Source of the DNA: DAOVRL01 sp964459805
GTDB taxonomy: Bacteria > Planctomycetota > Phycisphaerae > Sedimentisphaerales > Anaerobacaceae
Direction of reading: 5' to 3'
NCBI GenBank assembly: GCA_964459805.1
Contig: CAYWOD010000064.1
Coordinates: 1 to 16,342 of the forward strand
Length of the DNA: 16,342 bases
Shown in pieces: positions 1 through 7,148 of the stretch. The position numbers were made by a program, and so were the translations under genes. The stretch's first letter is position 1; each line of letters starts with the position of its first letter. The notes beneath the pieces are model-generated. The model did not search any database and was not told the DNA's origin. It saw only the letters and a list, made by a program, of their open reading frames with translations.

Positions 1-299
1 CACATCACTATTTTGTGACCATTTTGCGCACAATTCTATTTGTAACAGACTAATGAGCATTGTAGAGCATCATATCTCAATTCTTGCGAGTGAGAAGTCT
101 TCACCGCCAGAAACTTGGTGGATAAACAAAGGATAATACGCGTTCTGATTAATACTCAGGCAAAGCGTGTCATTCTCAACGAAACCCAGTGAAGTGAAGA
201 ATCTGGCCTGCGCGTTGACAAATCACCTGTTCGAGGCCCAGATCCTTCGCCTCCGGCTGAGGATGACAAACTAAAGATTTCGTCATCCGTATCAGGCCC
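1..299. other. Non-coding stretch at the window edge
   Basis: I see no supportable gene here. One frame is open from the left edge to a TAA near position 142, but its translation has no recognisable motif and could be chance. The second half holds the inverted-repeat element listed separately. No U-tract terminator is visible for the minus-strand operon that ends at 300. Confidence 0.6.
168..268. repeat. Imperfect inverted repeat, REP/MITE-like intergenic element
   Basis: The left arm (168-208) begins TGTCATTCTCA and ends GAAGAATCTGGCC. The right arm (235-268), read on the other strand, begins TGTCATCCTCAG and ends GAAGGATCTGGGCC. The arms share their outer TGTCAT(T/C)CTCA and inner GAA(G)ATCTGG cores and enclose about 26 bases, so the whole could fold into one long imperfect hairpin. 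From general knowledge, sequences of the form GTCATTCTGAGCGAAGCGAAGAATCT recur between genes in many environmental bacterial genomes, and this looks like a diverged copy. That it is dispersed here is inference, because only one copy lies in the window. Confidence 0.5.
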
Positions 300-2624
300 T
301 TAATCTTGTGTCTTTGGACTTGCAAAATAGAGCCCGATGTTACTTATTGTGGGGCAGAGGCGGGAATCGAGGACTCGGATTCGGAGTTTGTCGGTTGTGG
401 TGGTTTGCGTTCGGCAGATTTTTTTGTAGCCGACCGTTTGGCCTTCGGCGATTTGTTTCCATTTGCCGTCGGCGTAGGCGTCGATGGCGAACTTGGCGAT
501 GCGCTGGCCGTAGTCACGGATATTTTCCTGGAACATTATGCGGTTGAAGGTCTGCTTTTTAGGCAGCGTAATCATCACTTCGGCCTGGGTCGTCCAATCC
601 GGCGGCATCCAGCAGGTGGCTGTATCGCCGTCGAGGGCGTGGCTCGCCTCGAAGCCGGGGCCACGAGTCGCTGAGGCGGCTGCAGTTGCGCCTTTGGCTA
701 AGTCGCTCTTAAATGTTTCGCGCAGAATCTTGCCTACTTCCCGGAGGACCTTGCTGTCTCGCTCGGGAAAGAGGCCGGCGCGGTTAGGGGGGATGTTCAG
801 CAGGAAGACCGTGTTGCCGCCGACCGAGCGATACCAGATATCGAGAATTTGGTCGGTAGTTTTGACGTGCTGCTTTTGGTCCTGCCAGAACCAGCCGTGG
901 CGGATGGAGGTATTGGTCTCAGCGGGATACCAGTGCAGGTATGCGTCTTTTTCATTGTTCTCGCGGAGCTTGCCTATACTCGCCAAGTCCTGTGCGGTCA
1001 TGTCCGGCCAGTTGAATTTGTCCACCGGTGCGCTTATGGGGATAGCGCTCCACTCGGCTGCCCTCGTGCCCCCGCCCTCGTTGCCGCACCACCTCACGTC
1101 CGGGCCCTTGCCGAAGATCACCGCCTGCGGGGCCAGCTCACGAATAAGCTCATACCAGTACTGATAAGTGTATTTTTGCCCGCCCTTGCGCTTAGGATGG
1201 GCCCCGTCAAACCAGACCTCGTGGACCGGCCCATACTCAGTCAACAGCTCGAAGAGCTGGTTTAGAAAATACTCATTGTAATCGTCAACCAGAAACTTGA
1301 ACGTTCTGGTATCCTTAAACGGCCGGCCTTTGACCGGTCGCGGAATCACGCGCTCGGTATATTTGCTCAGGTTGCCGTAAAGTCCATCCGGGCTCTCGAT
1401 CTGATACAGATCGGCCGGCGACAGATACACGGCGAGCTTGATCCCGTACTTCTTGCACGATGCAGCCAGGTCCCGCAGCACATCGCCTTTGCCGCCGCGC
1501 CAATCGCTGGAGGCCACAGAATGCGTCGTATATCGCGTCTGCCAGAGGCAGAAGCCATCGTGGTGCTTGACCGTCAGAATCGCCTGCGTCATGCCCGCCG
1601 CCTTGATCATTCGGCACCACTGGTCGGTGTTCAGGCCGTGCGGGTTGAATATCTTCGGGTCCTCCTTGCCCGTGCCCCATTCACGGCCGGTGAAGGTGTT
1701 AACGCCGAAGTGGATAAAGCAGATAAACTCGCCCTGCTGCCAGGCAAGCTGCCGCGGCGCAGGCCTCACGTCAACCGCCCGCAGAAGCAAATCCTTCTCT
1801 TTCGGTTCCTTATCGTCCGCATCGGCCTCGTCATAAACCCGCACGTAATCGACCACGAAGTAGTCCGGCAGCTTCGCCTTTTTTATATCCCCGCCCCAGT
1901 TGCTTATCTCCTCGGTCAGTTTTGCGTACTCCGGCACCTGCGAGACCCTGCCGGCGCTCGTCCGCCACGTGTCCTTGCCGTCAACGTAGAAAACATATTG
2001 ATCCGGCGTCCAGTGCAACCCAAAAGTGTGCCAGCCGTTGCTCAAGCCTGGTATTACGCTTTCTTTGCCGGCGCTTTTGTGTTCCTTGCCGTAGCCGTCC
2101 CAGTGGAGATTTTGCGTGATCTTGTCCTCTCGCCACGGTTTTTCCATAATGTCTATTTCAGTACCATCCCTGCCGGCGTCCCCCACCTTATTGACAGTGT
2201 CCGTATGAAGCCAGAAGGCGGGCCAGTGGCCTTGCTGCGTGGGAAACTTGCTGCGGCAGACCCAATAGCCGAACTTATGCTCAAATTTGCCTTTGGTTCG
2301 GACGGCCCCGCTCGTATATCGGTCGCCTGCCTTTTTCGTGCGGATAATCAGATTCCCTTTGTCGTCCAGATAGGCGTCCTCTTTTACCCAGTAGCCGTCC
2401 CGCCGCTTCCAGTCGCCGAGGATCTCCCAGTTCGACTGGTCAAGCTTTGTGCCGTTGAACTCGTCGCTCCAAGTGAGTCTCCACGTTTTGTCTTGGGGAA
2501 TCGGCGGCAGGAATTGCTCTCTTACGGTCGTTTCTTGCCCTTTCGCTGTCGCTGCGCCGGCCAGCACGGCTGCCACTGCGCAGAAAACCGCCACTTTCAC
2601 TGAATAGGACGATTGGTTCTTCAT
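300..2624 (-). CDS. Secreted GH16 - GH29 (alpha-L-fucosidase family) - discoidin-like fusion glycosidase
   Basis: This is a 774-residue exported enzyme joining two glycoside hydrolase families. Residues 1-29 form a signal peptide with a hydrophobic core and an ATAKG end. Residues about 45-266 are a GH16 beta-jellyroll. Its active-site strand reads GTEIDIMEKPW, with E156 the expected nucleophile, D158, and E161 the expected acid/base (the E-x-D-x-x-E form of the family). Residues about 283-640 are a GH29 catalytic barrel with KHHDGFCLW (353-361) and VWFDG, where D473 is the expected nucleophile; E569 in PAETNTSIR is a candidate acid/base. Residues about 645-770 resemble a discoidin/F5-8C (CBM32-like) sandwich. 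GH16 enzymes cut internal beta-1,3 or beta-1,4 bonds in galactans or glucans, and GH29 removes alpha-L-fucose or related L-sugars, so a fucosylated or L-galactose-bearing glycan is a plausible target. The exact substrate is not readable. The ATG follows AGAGGAAAG and lies 13 bases after the pgsA stop, suggesting co-transcription. Confidence 0.9.
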   Translation of the reverse strand: MKNQSSYSVKVAVFCAVAAVLAGAATAKGQETTVREQFLPPIPQDKTWRLTWSDEFNGTKLDQSNWEILGDWKRRDGYWVKEDAYLDDKGNLIIRTKKAGDRYTSGAVRTKGKFEHKFGYWVCRSKFPTQQGHWPAFWLHTDTVNKVGDAGRDGTEIDIMEKPWREDKITQNLHWDGYGKEHKSAGKESVIPGLSNGWHTFGLHWTPDQYVFYVDGKDTWRTSAGRVSQVPEYAKLTEEISNWGGDIKKAKLPDYFVVDYVRVYDEADADDKEPKEKDLLLRAVDVRPAPRQLAWQQGEFICFIHFGVNTFTGREWGTGKEDPKIFNPHGLNTDQWCRMIKAAGMTQAILTVKHHDGFCLWQTRYTTHSVASSDWRGGKGDVLRDLAASCKKYGIKLAVYLSPADLYQIESPDGLYGNLSKYTERVIPRPVKGRPFKDTRTFKFLVDDYNEYFLNQLFELLTEYGPVHEVWFDGAHPKRKGGQKYTYQYWYELIRELAPQAVIFGKGPDVRWCGNEGGGTRAAEWSAIPISAPVDKFNWPDMTAQDLASIGKLRENNEKDAYLHWYPAETNTSIRHGWFWQDQKQHVKTTDQILDIWYRSVGGNTVFLLNIPPNRAGLFPERDSKVLREVGKILRETFKSDLAKGATAAASATRGPGFEASHALDGDTATCWMPPDWTTQAEVMITLPKKQTFNRIMFQENIRDYGQRIAKFAIDAYADGKWKQIAEGQTVGYKKICRTQTTTTDKLRIRVLDSRLCPTISNIGLYFASPKTQD

Positions 2625-2637
2625 AATCGGCTTTCCT

Positions 2638-3255
2638 CTAAGCTGTTTTTTGGCCGTGAGGCCGCCTTGTCGCCCTCACGCCCGAAATGATTGTTACCAC
2701 CAGCATCAGCACGAACGTTACCGTAGTGAACCAGTATGCCCAGTGAGCATCGGGGGCGTGGCCCATCTTGATTACCACGGTGCCGATGGCGAACGACTGG
2801 AGGAACATCTTGATCTTGCCGGAAACTGTGGCGGCAAAGTTGACGCCGCGGGCCTCGGCAATGTGCCGCAGTGCCGTCACATACGCCTCTCTCGCAATCA
2901 AAATCCCCGCCACCGACCATTGAATGGCCGCCAGCACCCCCGGGTTCAGATGCCCGACGAAAAGCTGCGGCTCCTTAATTAGAGCAAAGCAAACAAAGGA
3001 CCCGCACACTAAGACTTTGTCCGCCAGCGGGTCCACCATTCGCCCAAACTTGCTCGTAACGTCGTATTTGCGGGCCACTATCCCGTCAACGATGTCCGTC
3101 AACCCGGCGATGAGGAACAGAATAAAGGCAACGGTCAGAAACAGGGCCTTGTTTTCAATGTCTTCAACATTGGGGCTATAGAGAATCATTATCAGAAAGA
3201 CCACGGTCAACAGGAGTCGTCCGAATGTCAAAATGTTCGGAATGAATCTGACCAT
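2638..3255 (-). CDS. pgsA: CDP-diacylglycerol-glycerol-3-phosphate 3-phosphatidyltransferase family protein
   Basis: This integral membrane enzyme of the CDP-alcohol phosphotransferase family most likely joins CDP-diacylglycerol to glycerol-3-phosphate to make phosphatidylglycerophosphate, the precursor of phosphatidylglycerol. The family motif is intact: D54-x2-D57-G58-x2-A61-R62-x8-G71-x3-D75-x3-D79, the metal- and substrate-binding residues. The N-terminus IPNILTFGRLLLT is typical of PgsA, and several hydrophobic helices follow. Length is 205 residues from the ATG at 3255. I chose this start because homologues begin just before IPNILT and an AGAGGT lies upstream, though about 13 bases away. 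A TTG at 3291 would add 12 residues with no clear ribosome binding site. The gene sits 38 bases after rimO and 13 bases before the glycosidase gene. Other substrates of the family (for example inositol or serine) cannot be excluded by sequence alone, but the N-terminus favours PgsA. Confidence 0.88.
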   Translation of the reverse strand: MVRFIPNILTFGRLLLTVVFLIMILYSPNVEDIENKALFLTVAFILFLIAGLTDIVDGIVARKYDVTSKFGRMVDPLADKVLVCGSFVCFALIKEPQLFVGHLNPGVLAAIQWSVAGILIAREAYVTALRHIAEARGVNFAATVSGKIKMFLQSFAIGTVVIKMGHAPDAHWAYWFTTVTFVLMLVVTIISGVRATRRPHGQKTA

Positions 3256-3293
3256 AGCAGCGAGTTTACCTCTGGTTTGCAGATGATTCAATA

Positions 3294-4643
3294 CTAAAGT
3301 TGCTCGACGAGCAAATCGTAATCTTTTGTGCCGACGATCTTCGCATTGATGAACTCACCCGGCCCGGCCGAGCAATTCTCGATGATACAAACGCTGTCAA
3401 CCTCCGGCGCCTGGCCGTAAAAACGCCCCTTAACAGTATTGATATCGGCGAAATCAACCAGACACCTGAGCTTGCTGCCGATCCTCTTTTTGTTCTTGGC
3501 AAAGGCAATTTCCTGCTGGGCAAGCATAAGCTCGTCCAGCCGCTGCTCTTTGACCGCCTCCGGTATCTGGCCGGGCATCCGGGCGGCTGCTGTGCCAGCC
3601 TCGCGATAGTACTTAAAGCACCCCAATGCGTCGAACTGCGCCCATCCGACAAAGTCGAGAAGCTCGGCAAACTCCCGTTCGCTCTCGCCCGGAAACCCGA
3701 CTATCAGTGTCGTCCGCAGGGTTACATCGGGCATTGCGCGCCGCAGCTCCTCGATCAATCGTTGGATTTGCTCTTTCGTATCGCCGCGGCGCATCGCCTT
3801 GAGCACGCGATTGCTTATGTGCTGGATTGGAATGTCAAAATAGGGAACTATTCTTTCACTATTTGCGACAGTTTCGATCAACCTCTTGTCAATGCCGGCC
3901 GGGTAAAGGTACATCAACCGAATCCACACCAACCCGTCGATTCTCTCGAGCTTCCTCACGAGCCCGGCCAATCCGTCTGTTGTTCTCAAATCTCGCCCGT
4001 AGTATGCCGTGTCCTGACCGATCACATTTAGCTCAACCACGCCTGCCGAAACCAGCTCATTCGCCTCGGCTACAACAAGCTCCTGCGGTTTGCTTCGGAA
4101 CCGTCCCCTGATTGCCGGTATTGTGCAGAAAGAGCACTTGTGATTGCAGCCCTCGCTGATTCGCAGATACGCCCAGTGCCCCGGCGTAATAAGTAACCTG
4201 GTTCTATCGTCGAGGATGTCACCGCGCCGCGCAGCGGCGCGGTCGAGGTACACGGCCCTGCTGTCGGAGGAAAAAGTCTCTCTGATTATTCGGACTATTG
4301 AATCGCGCTTATCAAGCCCGATAACGGCGTCTATGCCGTCCACCTCGGAAAAAATTTTCTCGCCCAATCTCTCGGTAAGACAGCCGGCGACTATTACCTT
4401 TTTGACCGTTCCCCTGCGTTTGCACTCCACGGCATGCCTTATCGCTTCGATTGACTCGGCCTTGGCCGGTGCGATAAAACCACACGTATTTATGACCACA
4501 ACATCGGCATTATCAGGCTCGGCTGTTATGAGCAAACCGCCCTGCGCAATCTCCGCCAACATTCGCTCGCTGTCAACCGTATTTTTGGGGCAGCCCAAAG
4601 ACACAAAACCGACCGTTACGCTTTTTTGTCCTTTTCTTGCCAT
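3294..4643 (-). CDS. rimO: Ribosomal protein S12 methylthiotransferase RimO
   Basis: This radical SAM enzyme methylthiolates the conserved aspartate of ribosomal protein S12. Counting from the ATG at 4643 (449 residues), the N-terminal domain has the three cysteines of the auxiliary 4Fe-4S cluster: C18 in SLGCPKN, C54 in INTCGF and C88 in AGCLTER. The radical SAM cluster ligands are C166, C170 and C173 in EGCNHKCSFC, followed by IPAIRGRFRSK. The C-terminal 65 or so residues form the TRAM domain. The SLGCPKNTVDSE and GRFRSKP signatures favour RimO over its tRNA-modifying relative MiaB. An upstream in-frame ATG at 4718 would add 25 residues that do not resemble the family. The 4643 start fits homologues and lies just after a -10 element, so translation may be leaderless. 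It is the first gene of the minus-strand unit with pgsA and the glycosidase. Confidence 0.93.
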   Translation of the reverse strand: MARKGQKSVTVGFVSLGCPKNTVDSERMLAEIAQGGLLITAEPDNADVVVINTCGFIAPAKAESIEAIRHAVECKRRGTVKKVIVAGCLTERLGEKIFSEVDGIDAVIGLDKRDSIVRIIRETFSSDSRAVYLDRAAARRGDILDDRTRLLITPGHWAYLRISEGCNHKCSFCTIPAIRGRFRSKPQELVVAEANELVSAGVVELNVIGQDTAYYGRDLRTTDGLAGLVRKLERIDGLVWIRLMYLYPAGIDKRLIETVANSERIVPYFDIPIQHISNRVLKAMRRGDTKEQIQRLIEELRRAMPDVTLRTTLIVGFPGESEREFAELLDFVGWAQFDALGCFKYYREAGTAAARMPGQIPEAVKEQRLDELMLAQQEIAFAKNKKRIGSKLRCLVDFADINTVKGRFYGQAPEVDSVCIIENCSAGPGEFINAKIVGTKDYDLLVEQL

Positions 4644-4652
4644 AATACCCGA

Positions 4653-4681
4653 AGAATAGCAAAAAATCGCGGTTTTGTCTA
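4653..4681 (-). promoter_or_regulatory. Probable sigma-70-type promoter of rimO-pgsA-glycosidase
   Basis: Read on the minus strand, TAGACA (4681-4676), a 17-base spacer and TATTCT (4658-4653) form a fair promoter. Transcription would start about seven bases further on, near 4646, only a few bases before the chosen rimO ATG at 4643. No Shine-Dalgarno sequence precedes that ATG, which agrees with a leaderless message. Confidence 0.45.
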
Positions 4682-4745
4682 AAGATTTTGCCTTTTTGAA
4701 GGTTTCGTAGAAAGGCATTTTTTTTTTGATTCAATTGGAATGTGC

Positions 4746-4773
4746 TTGACGATAAACAGTTATGCAATATAAT
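4746..4773 (+). promoter_or_regulatory. Sigma-70-type promoter of the secretin-like lipoprotein gene
   Basis: TTGACG (4746-4751), a 16-base spacer and a perfect TATAAT (4768-4773) make a strong candidate. Transcription would begin near 4780, leaving an untranslated leader of about 87 bases before the chosen start at 4867. It also excludes the ATG at 4762 as a start, because that codon would lie inside the promoter. Confidence 0.65.
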
Positions 4774-4866
4774 GAGGATGCGTACCGTCTCTATCTACGT
4801 AAAGAGCGCATAAGGTATGCCTGTGTGCTTTTACGCAGACGAGATTGTAATGACGGTCGTGCTATT

Positions 4867-7128
4867 ATGAACTGTAACAGCAAAACAAATAGTCGCAGTC
4901 GGTGGTTGATTGCGACTCTGGCTGTGGTGGTTATACTTTCGGTCGGAGGGTGTGGAGACCTTATACCCGCAAAAAGCGCCGGCGTTGAGTCAACAAGAAT
5001 TATCAAAGATTTGCGCAAAGTTGAAACCGCCCCGGAGCCCAACATTCCTCTGCCCCAGTTCTTCAAGGCCCCGCCCGAAATCATCGAGCAGATGGTCGGC
5101 GGCAAGCCGGAGTACAAACTATTCTACTTCTGCCAGCACCACACCTCCCCGGAATTGCAAAAAATTGTACACGACCAGTTTGCATCCGTAATCTTCGACG
5201 CCAAGGGCAAGTCAACGAGGAAAGTGGACTATACCATCAGCAGCAATCCCGCCACCAACCAGTTGATTGCGAGATGCCCCAACTTGGAAGATGCAGAGGC
5301 GGTACTTGAGTTCTTGCGAAAGGTGGACGTCCCGCCCACTCAGGTCAAAATAAGCTGTCTCATCTCAGAAATCTATGCCGACAAAACCCTTGACTGGGAG
5401 ACCTCGATCGAGATTCAGGATCTGCTGGGCGAGAGCATCTGGGCCGGGCCTGCAGGCCGCAAGTTCACGGACGCGATCGGTAGACTCGTGGAGGAACCTT
5501 CCATCGCTGCTTTTCCGGGAGCCTCTCTGAGAGACCTTGCTCGATCAAAAATGGGTCTAAAGGTGGGATATCTCAGTAGGAGTCATAAGTTTCTGGCCGT
5601 CGTGGACATGCTCGAGTCACAGGGTTATCTCAAAATCCTGATGAACCCCACCCTTCAAGTCGTCAACGGCAAAAAAGCAAAAGTCATGTCAAGTCAGAAG
5701 GTGCCGCTGACAAAGACAACCTTCAAAAGCACCCACTCGGATTGGTTCGAGAGCAGACAGGAATGGGAAAATGTGGTTGACTCGCTCGAGATCACTCCGC
5801 ACGTCTATGCCGATGGCTACATAGGCTTGAAGACAAGCATCCTGCTCGGGTCAGCGCTCACACCCGATGGCATAAAGCAGTTACCCATTATCACGAAAAA
5901 AGAAATAACTAATGAAGAAACTCGCATCAGACCCGGGGAGAGCCTGATTATTGGGGGCCTTAGAAAGACCGAGAGGCGGGATGTTATCAGAGGCATCCCG
6001 CTTCTAAAAGACATACCTCTTATCGGGGTTTTGTTCTCCGGCAGAGATTTTGAAGAGCGGGCCGTCGAGACGATATTCATATTGACTCCGACCATCTCCA
6101 CCGGCGGTATCCCGCACGAGGAAATGATGGAGGAAGTCAAGAGAAAACGCGGAGAGCCCACCAAAAAAGAAGAAGAAGCAAAAGCAAAAGATGACACCGG
6201 CGTCGACCCCTTCGGATTCAAGGCCCGCGCCAAGGAGCGGCAGCGCCAGCTCGATGAAGCCGAAGAGACGCGACTGGAGGCCCAGGCGGAAATAGCAGTG
6301 GCCCGCCAAACCATAAGAGATGCCCAGGCCCGCATCGAAAAGGCCGAAGCCGAGGCGGAACTGGCCAAAGTCAGGTCCGACAGGGCGGTAGCCGAGGCCC
6401 AGACAATGAAGGAAGAGGCGGAAAAGGCCAAAGCCGAGGCCGGTGCAAAGGCCAAGGCCGCCGATGAAGCCAAAGCCGCCGCCGACAAGGCAACAGCCGA
6501 TGCTACCAAGACAAAGGCCGAGGCCAACGCAAAGGCCAAGGCCGCCGAAAAGGCCCAGGCAGAAGCGGCAAAGATAGCTGCCGACGCCACCAAAACCAAG
6601 GAAGAGGCCCAGAAAGCCAAGGCAGATGCCGATGCAAAGGCCAAGGAGGCTGAACAGGCGTTGGCCCAGGCTAGCGCAAAGGCCAAAGCCGCCGATGTGG
6701 CCAAGGCCGAGGCCGATGCGAAGACCGAGGCCGCTGAACAGGCCAAAGCCGAGGCTGATGCAAAGGCCGAGGCCGCCGAAAAGGCAAAAGCTGAAGCGCA
6801 AGCAAAAGCCGAGGCCGCCGACCAGGTTATTGCAGAGGCCGGAAAGCCGGAATCTAAGCCGCGCCCGCCCGAAGAAGACGCCGACAACACCACAGCCAAG
6901 GCGCAAGAGCCCGCGTCTGAAGAAGACAAAGCCGCTGCGGCGACTCGTGGAAATGACTCCGACAAACCAACCGCCTCCAGGCCCAAAGACACTACCGAAA
7001 AGGCCGAAACCAAAACCGCAAAAGCTAATGCCGAGAAGCCCAAAGCCGAAGCCGTGAAGCCAAAAGAAGGGACCAAGGAGCTAAGCCCAAGGTTGCTTAT
7101 TCTGGTCTTCTCGGCTTTGACTCTGTAG
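4867..7128 (+). CDS. Secretin-like outer-membrane lipoprotein with a long Ala/Lys/Glu coiled-coil C-terminus
   Basis: From the ATG at 4867 the product is 753 residues. Residues 1-28 are a lipoprotein signal peptide (basic start, LIATLAVVVILS core, lipobox VGGC) with C29 the lipidated cysteine. Residues about 80-160 look like a small secretin N-type domain. Residues about 230-411 match the secretin core: LMNPTLQVVNGKKAKV, VDSLEITPHVYADGYIGL, RIRPGESLIIGGL and the diagnostic GIPLLKDIPLIGVLF, ending ETIFILTPTIS. Secretins form ring-shaped outer-membrane gates for type II/III secretion, type IV pili or phage exit. From about residue 410 onward the chain becomes Ala/Lys/Glu-rich helix, partly in regular 14-residue repeats, resembling the TolA spacer. 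This tail is unusual: most secretins end soon after the core. No pilus or secretion ATPase gene is adjacent. The last 17 or so codons seem out of frame (see 7078-7145). The start was chosen over 4762 because of the promoter and the signal peptide; no clear ribosome binding site is visible. Confidence 0.82.
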   Translation: MNCNSKTNSRSRWLIATLAVVVILSVGGCGDLIPAKSAGVESTRIIKDLRKVETAPEPNIPLPQFFKAPPEIIEQMVGGKPEYKLFYFCQHHTSPELQKIVHDQFASVIFDAKGKSTRKVDYTISSNPATNQLIARCPNLEDAEAVLEFLRKVDVPPTQVKISCLISEIYADKTLDWETSIEIQDLLGESIWAGPAGRKFTDAIGRLVEEPSIAAFPGASLRDLARSKMGLKVGYLSRSHKFLAVVDMLESQGYLKILMNPTLQVVNGKKAKVMSSQKVPLTKTTFKSTHSDWFESRQEWENVVDSLEITPHVYADGYIGLKTSILLGSALTPDGIKQLPIITKKEITNEETRIRPGESLIIGGLRKTERRDVIRGIPLLKDIPLIGVLFSGRDFEERAVETIFILTPTISTGGIPHEEMMEEVKRKRGEPTKKEEEAKAKDDTGVDPFGFKARAKERQRQLDEAEETRLEAQAEIAVARQTIRDAQARIEKAEAEAELAKVRSDRAVAEAQTMKEEAEKAKAEAGAKAKAADEAKAAADKATADATKTKAEANAKAKAAEKAQAEAAKIAADATKTKEEAQKAKADADAKAKEAEQALAQASAKAKAADVAKAEADAKTEAAEQAKAEADAKAEAAEKAKAEAQAKAEAADQVIAEAGKPESKPRPPEEDADNTTAKAQEPASEEDKAAAATRGNDSDKPTASRPKDTTEKAETKTAKANAEKPKAEAVKPKEGTKELSPRLLILVFSALTL
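6445..6825 (+). repeat. In-frame 42-base (14-residue) degenerate tandem repeats in the secretin tail
   Basis: The 127 residues here fall into eight 14-residue units of the type AKAEAAEKAKAEAD, one 7-residue half unit after the fourth and a partial last unit. Fourteen residues equal two heptads, which fits a long alpha-helical rod or coiled coil. The DNA is built from gcc, aag/aaa and gag/gat codons, so unequal recombination or slippage could change the repeat number. Confidence 0.8.
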
Positions 7129-7145
7129 ATCCACAGAAGGGATAG
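7078..7145 (+). other. Probable frameshift at the 3' end of the secretin-like gene
   Basis: In the annotated frame the protein ends ELSPRLLILVFSALTL, an abrupt hydrophobic string unlike the preceding Lys/Ala/Glu tail. The frame whose codons begin at 7080 reads AKPKVAYSGLLGFDSVDPQKG and stops at 7143-7145. Adding one base near 7078-7079 (GAG to GAAG) would join the two as KEGTKEAKPKVAYSGLLG, continuing the K/E/A pattern. The restored stop lies three bases before the next gene's ATG, the spacing expected of coupled genes. A sequencing or assembly error, a real mutation, or programmed slippage could explain it; error or mutation is the simplest. Confidence 0.6.
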
Positions 7146-7148
7146 TCT

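Noticed and set aside
2..142. Open frame from the left edge, possibly the end of a gene
   Set aside because: It is only about 47 codons with no motif, coding pattern or homologue I recognise, so it cannot be separated from chance.
1521..2603. 360-codon plus-strand open frame opposite the glycosidase
   Set aside because: It overlaps the GH16 and GH29 catalytic regions on the other strand, has no recognisable motif, and follows from the high GC content.
4762..4866. Upstream start giving a 35-residue longer secretin protein
   Set aside because: The ATG at 4762 lies between the -35 and -10 boxes of a strong promoter, and the lipoprotein signal peptide begins properly at 4867.
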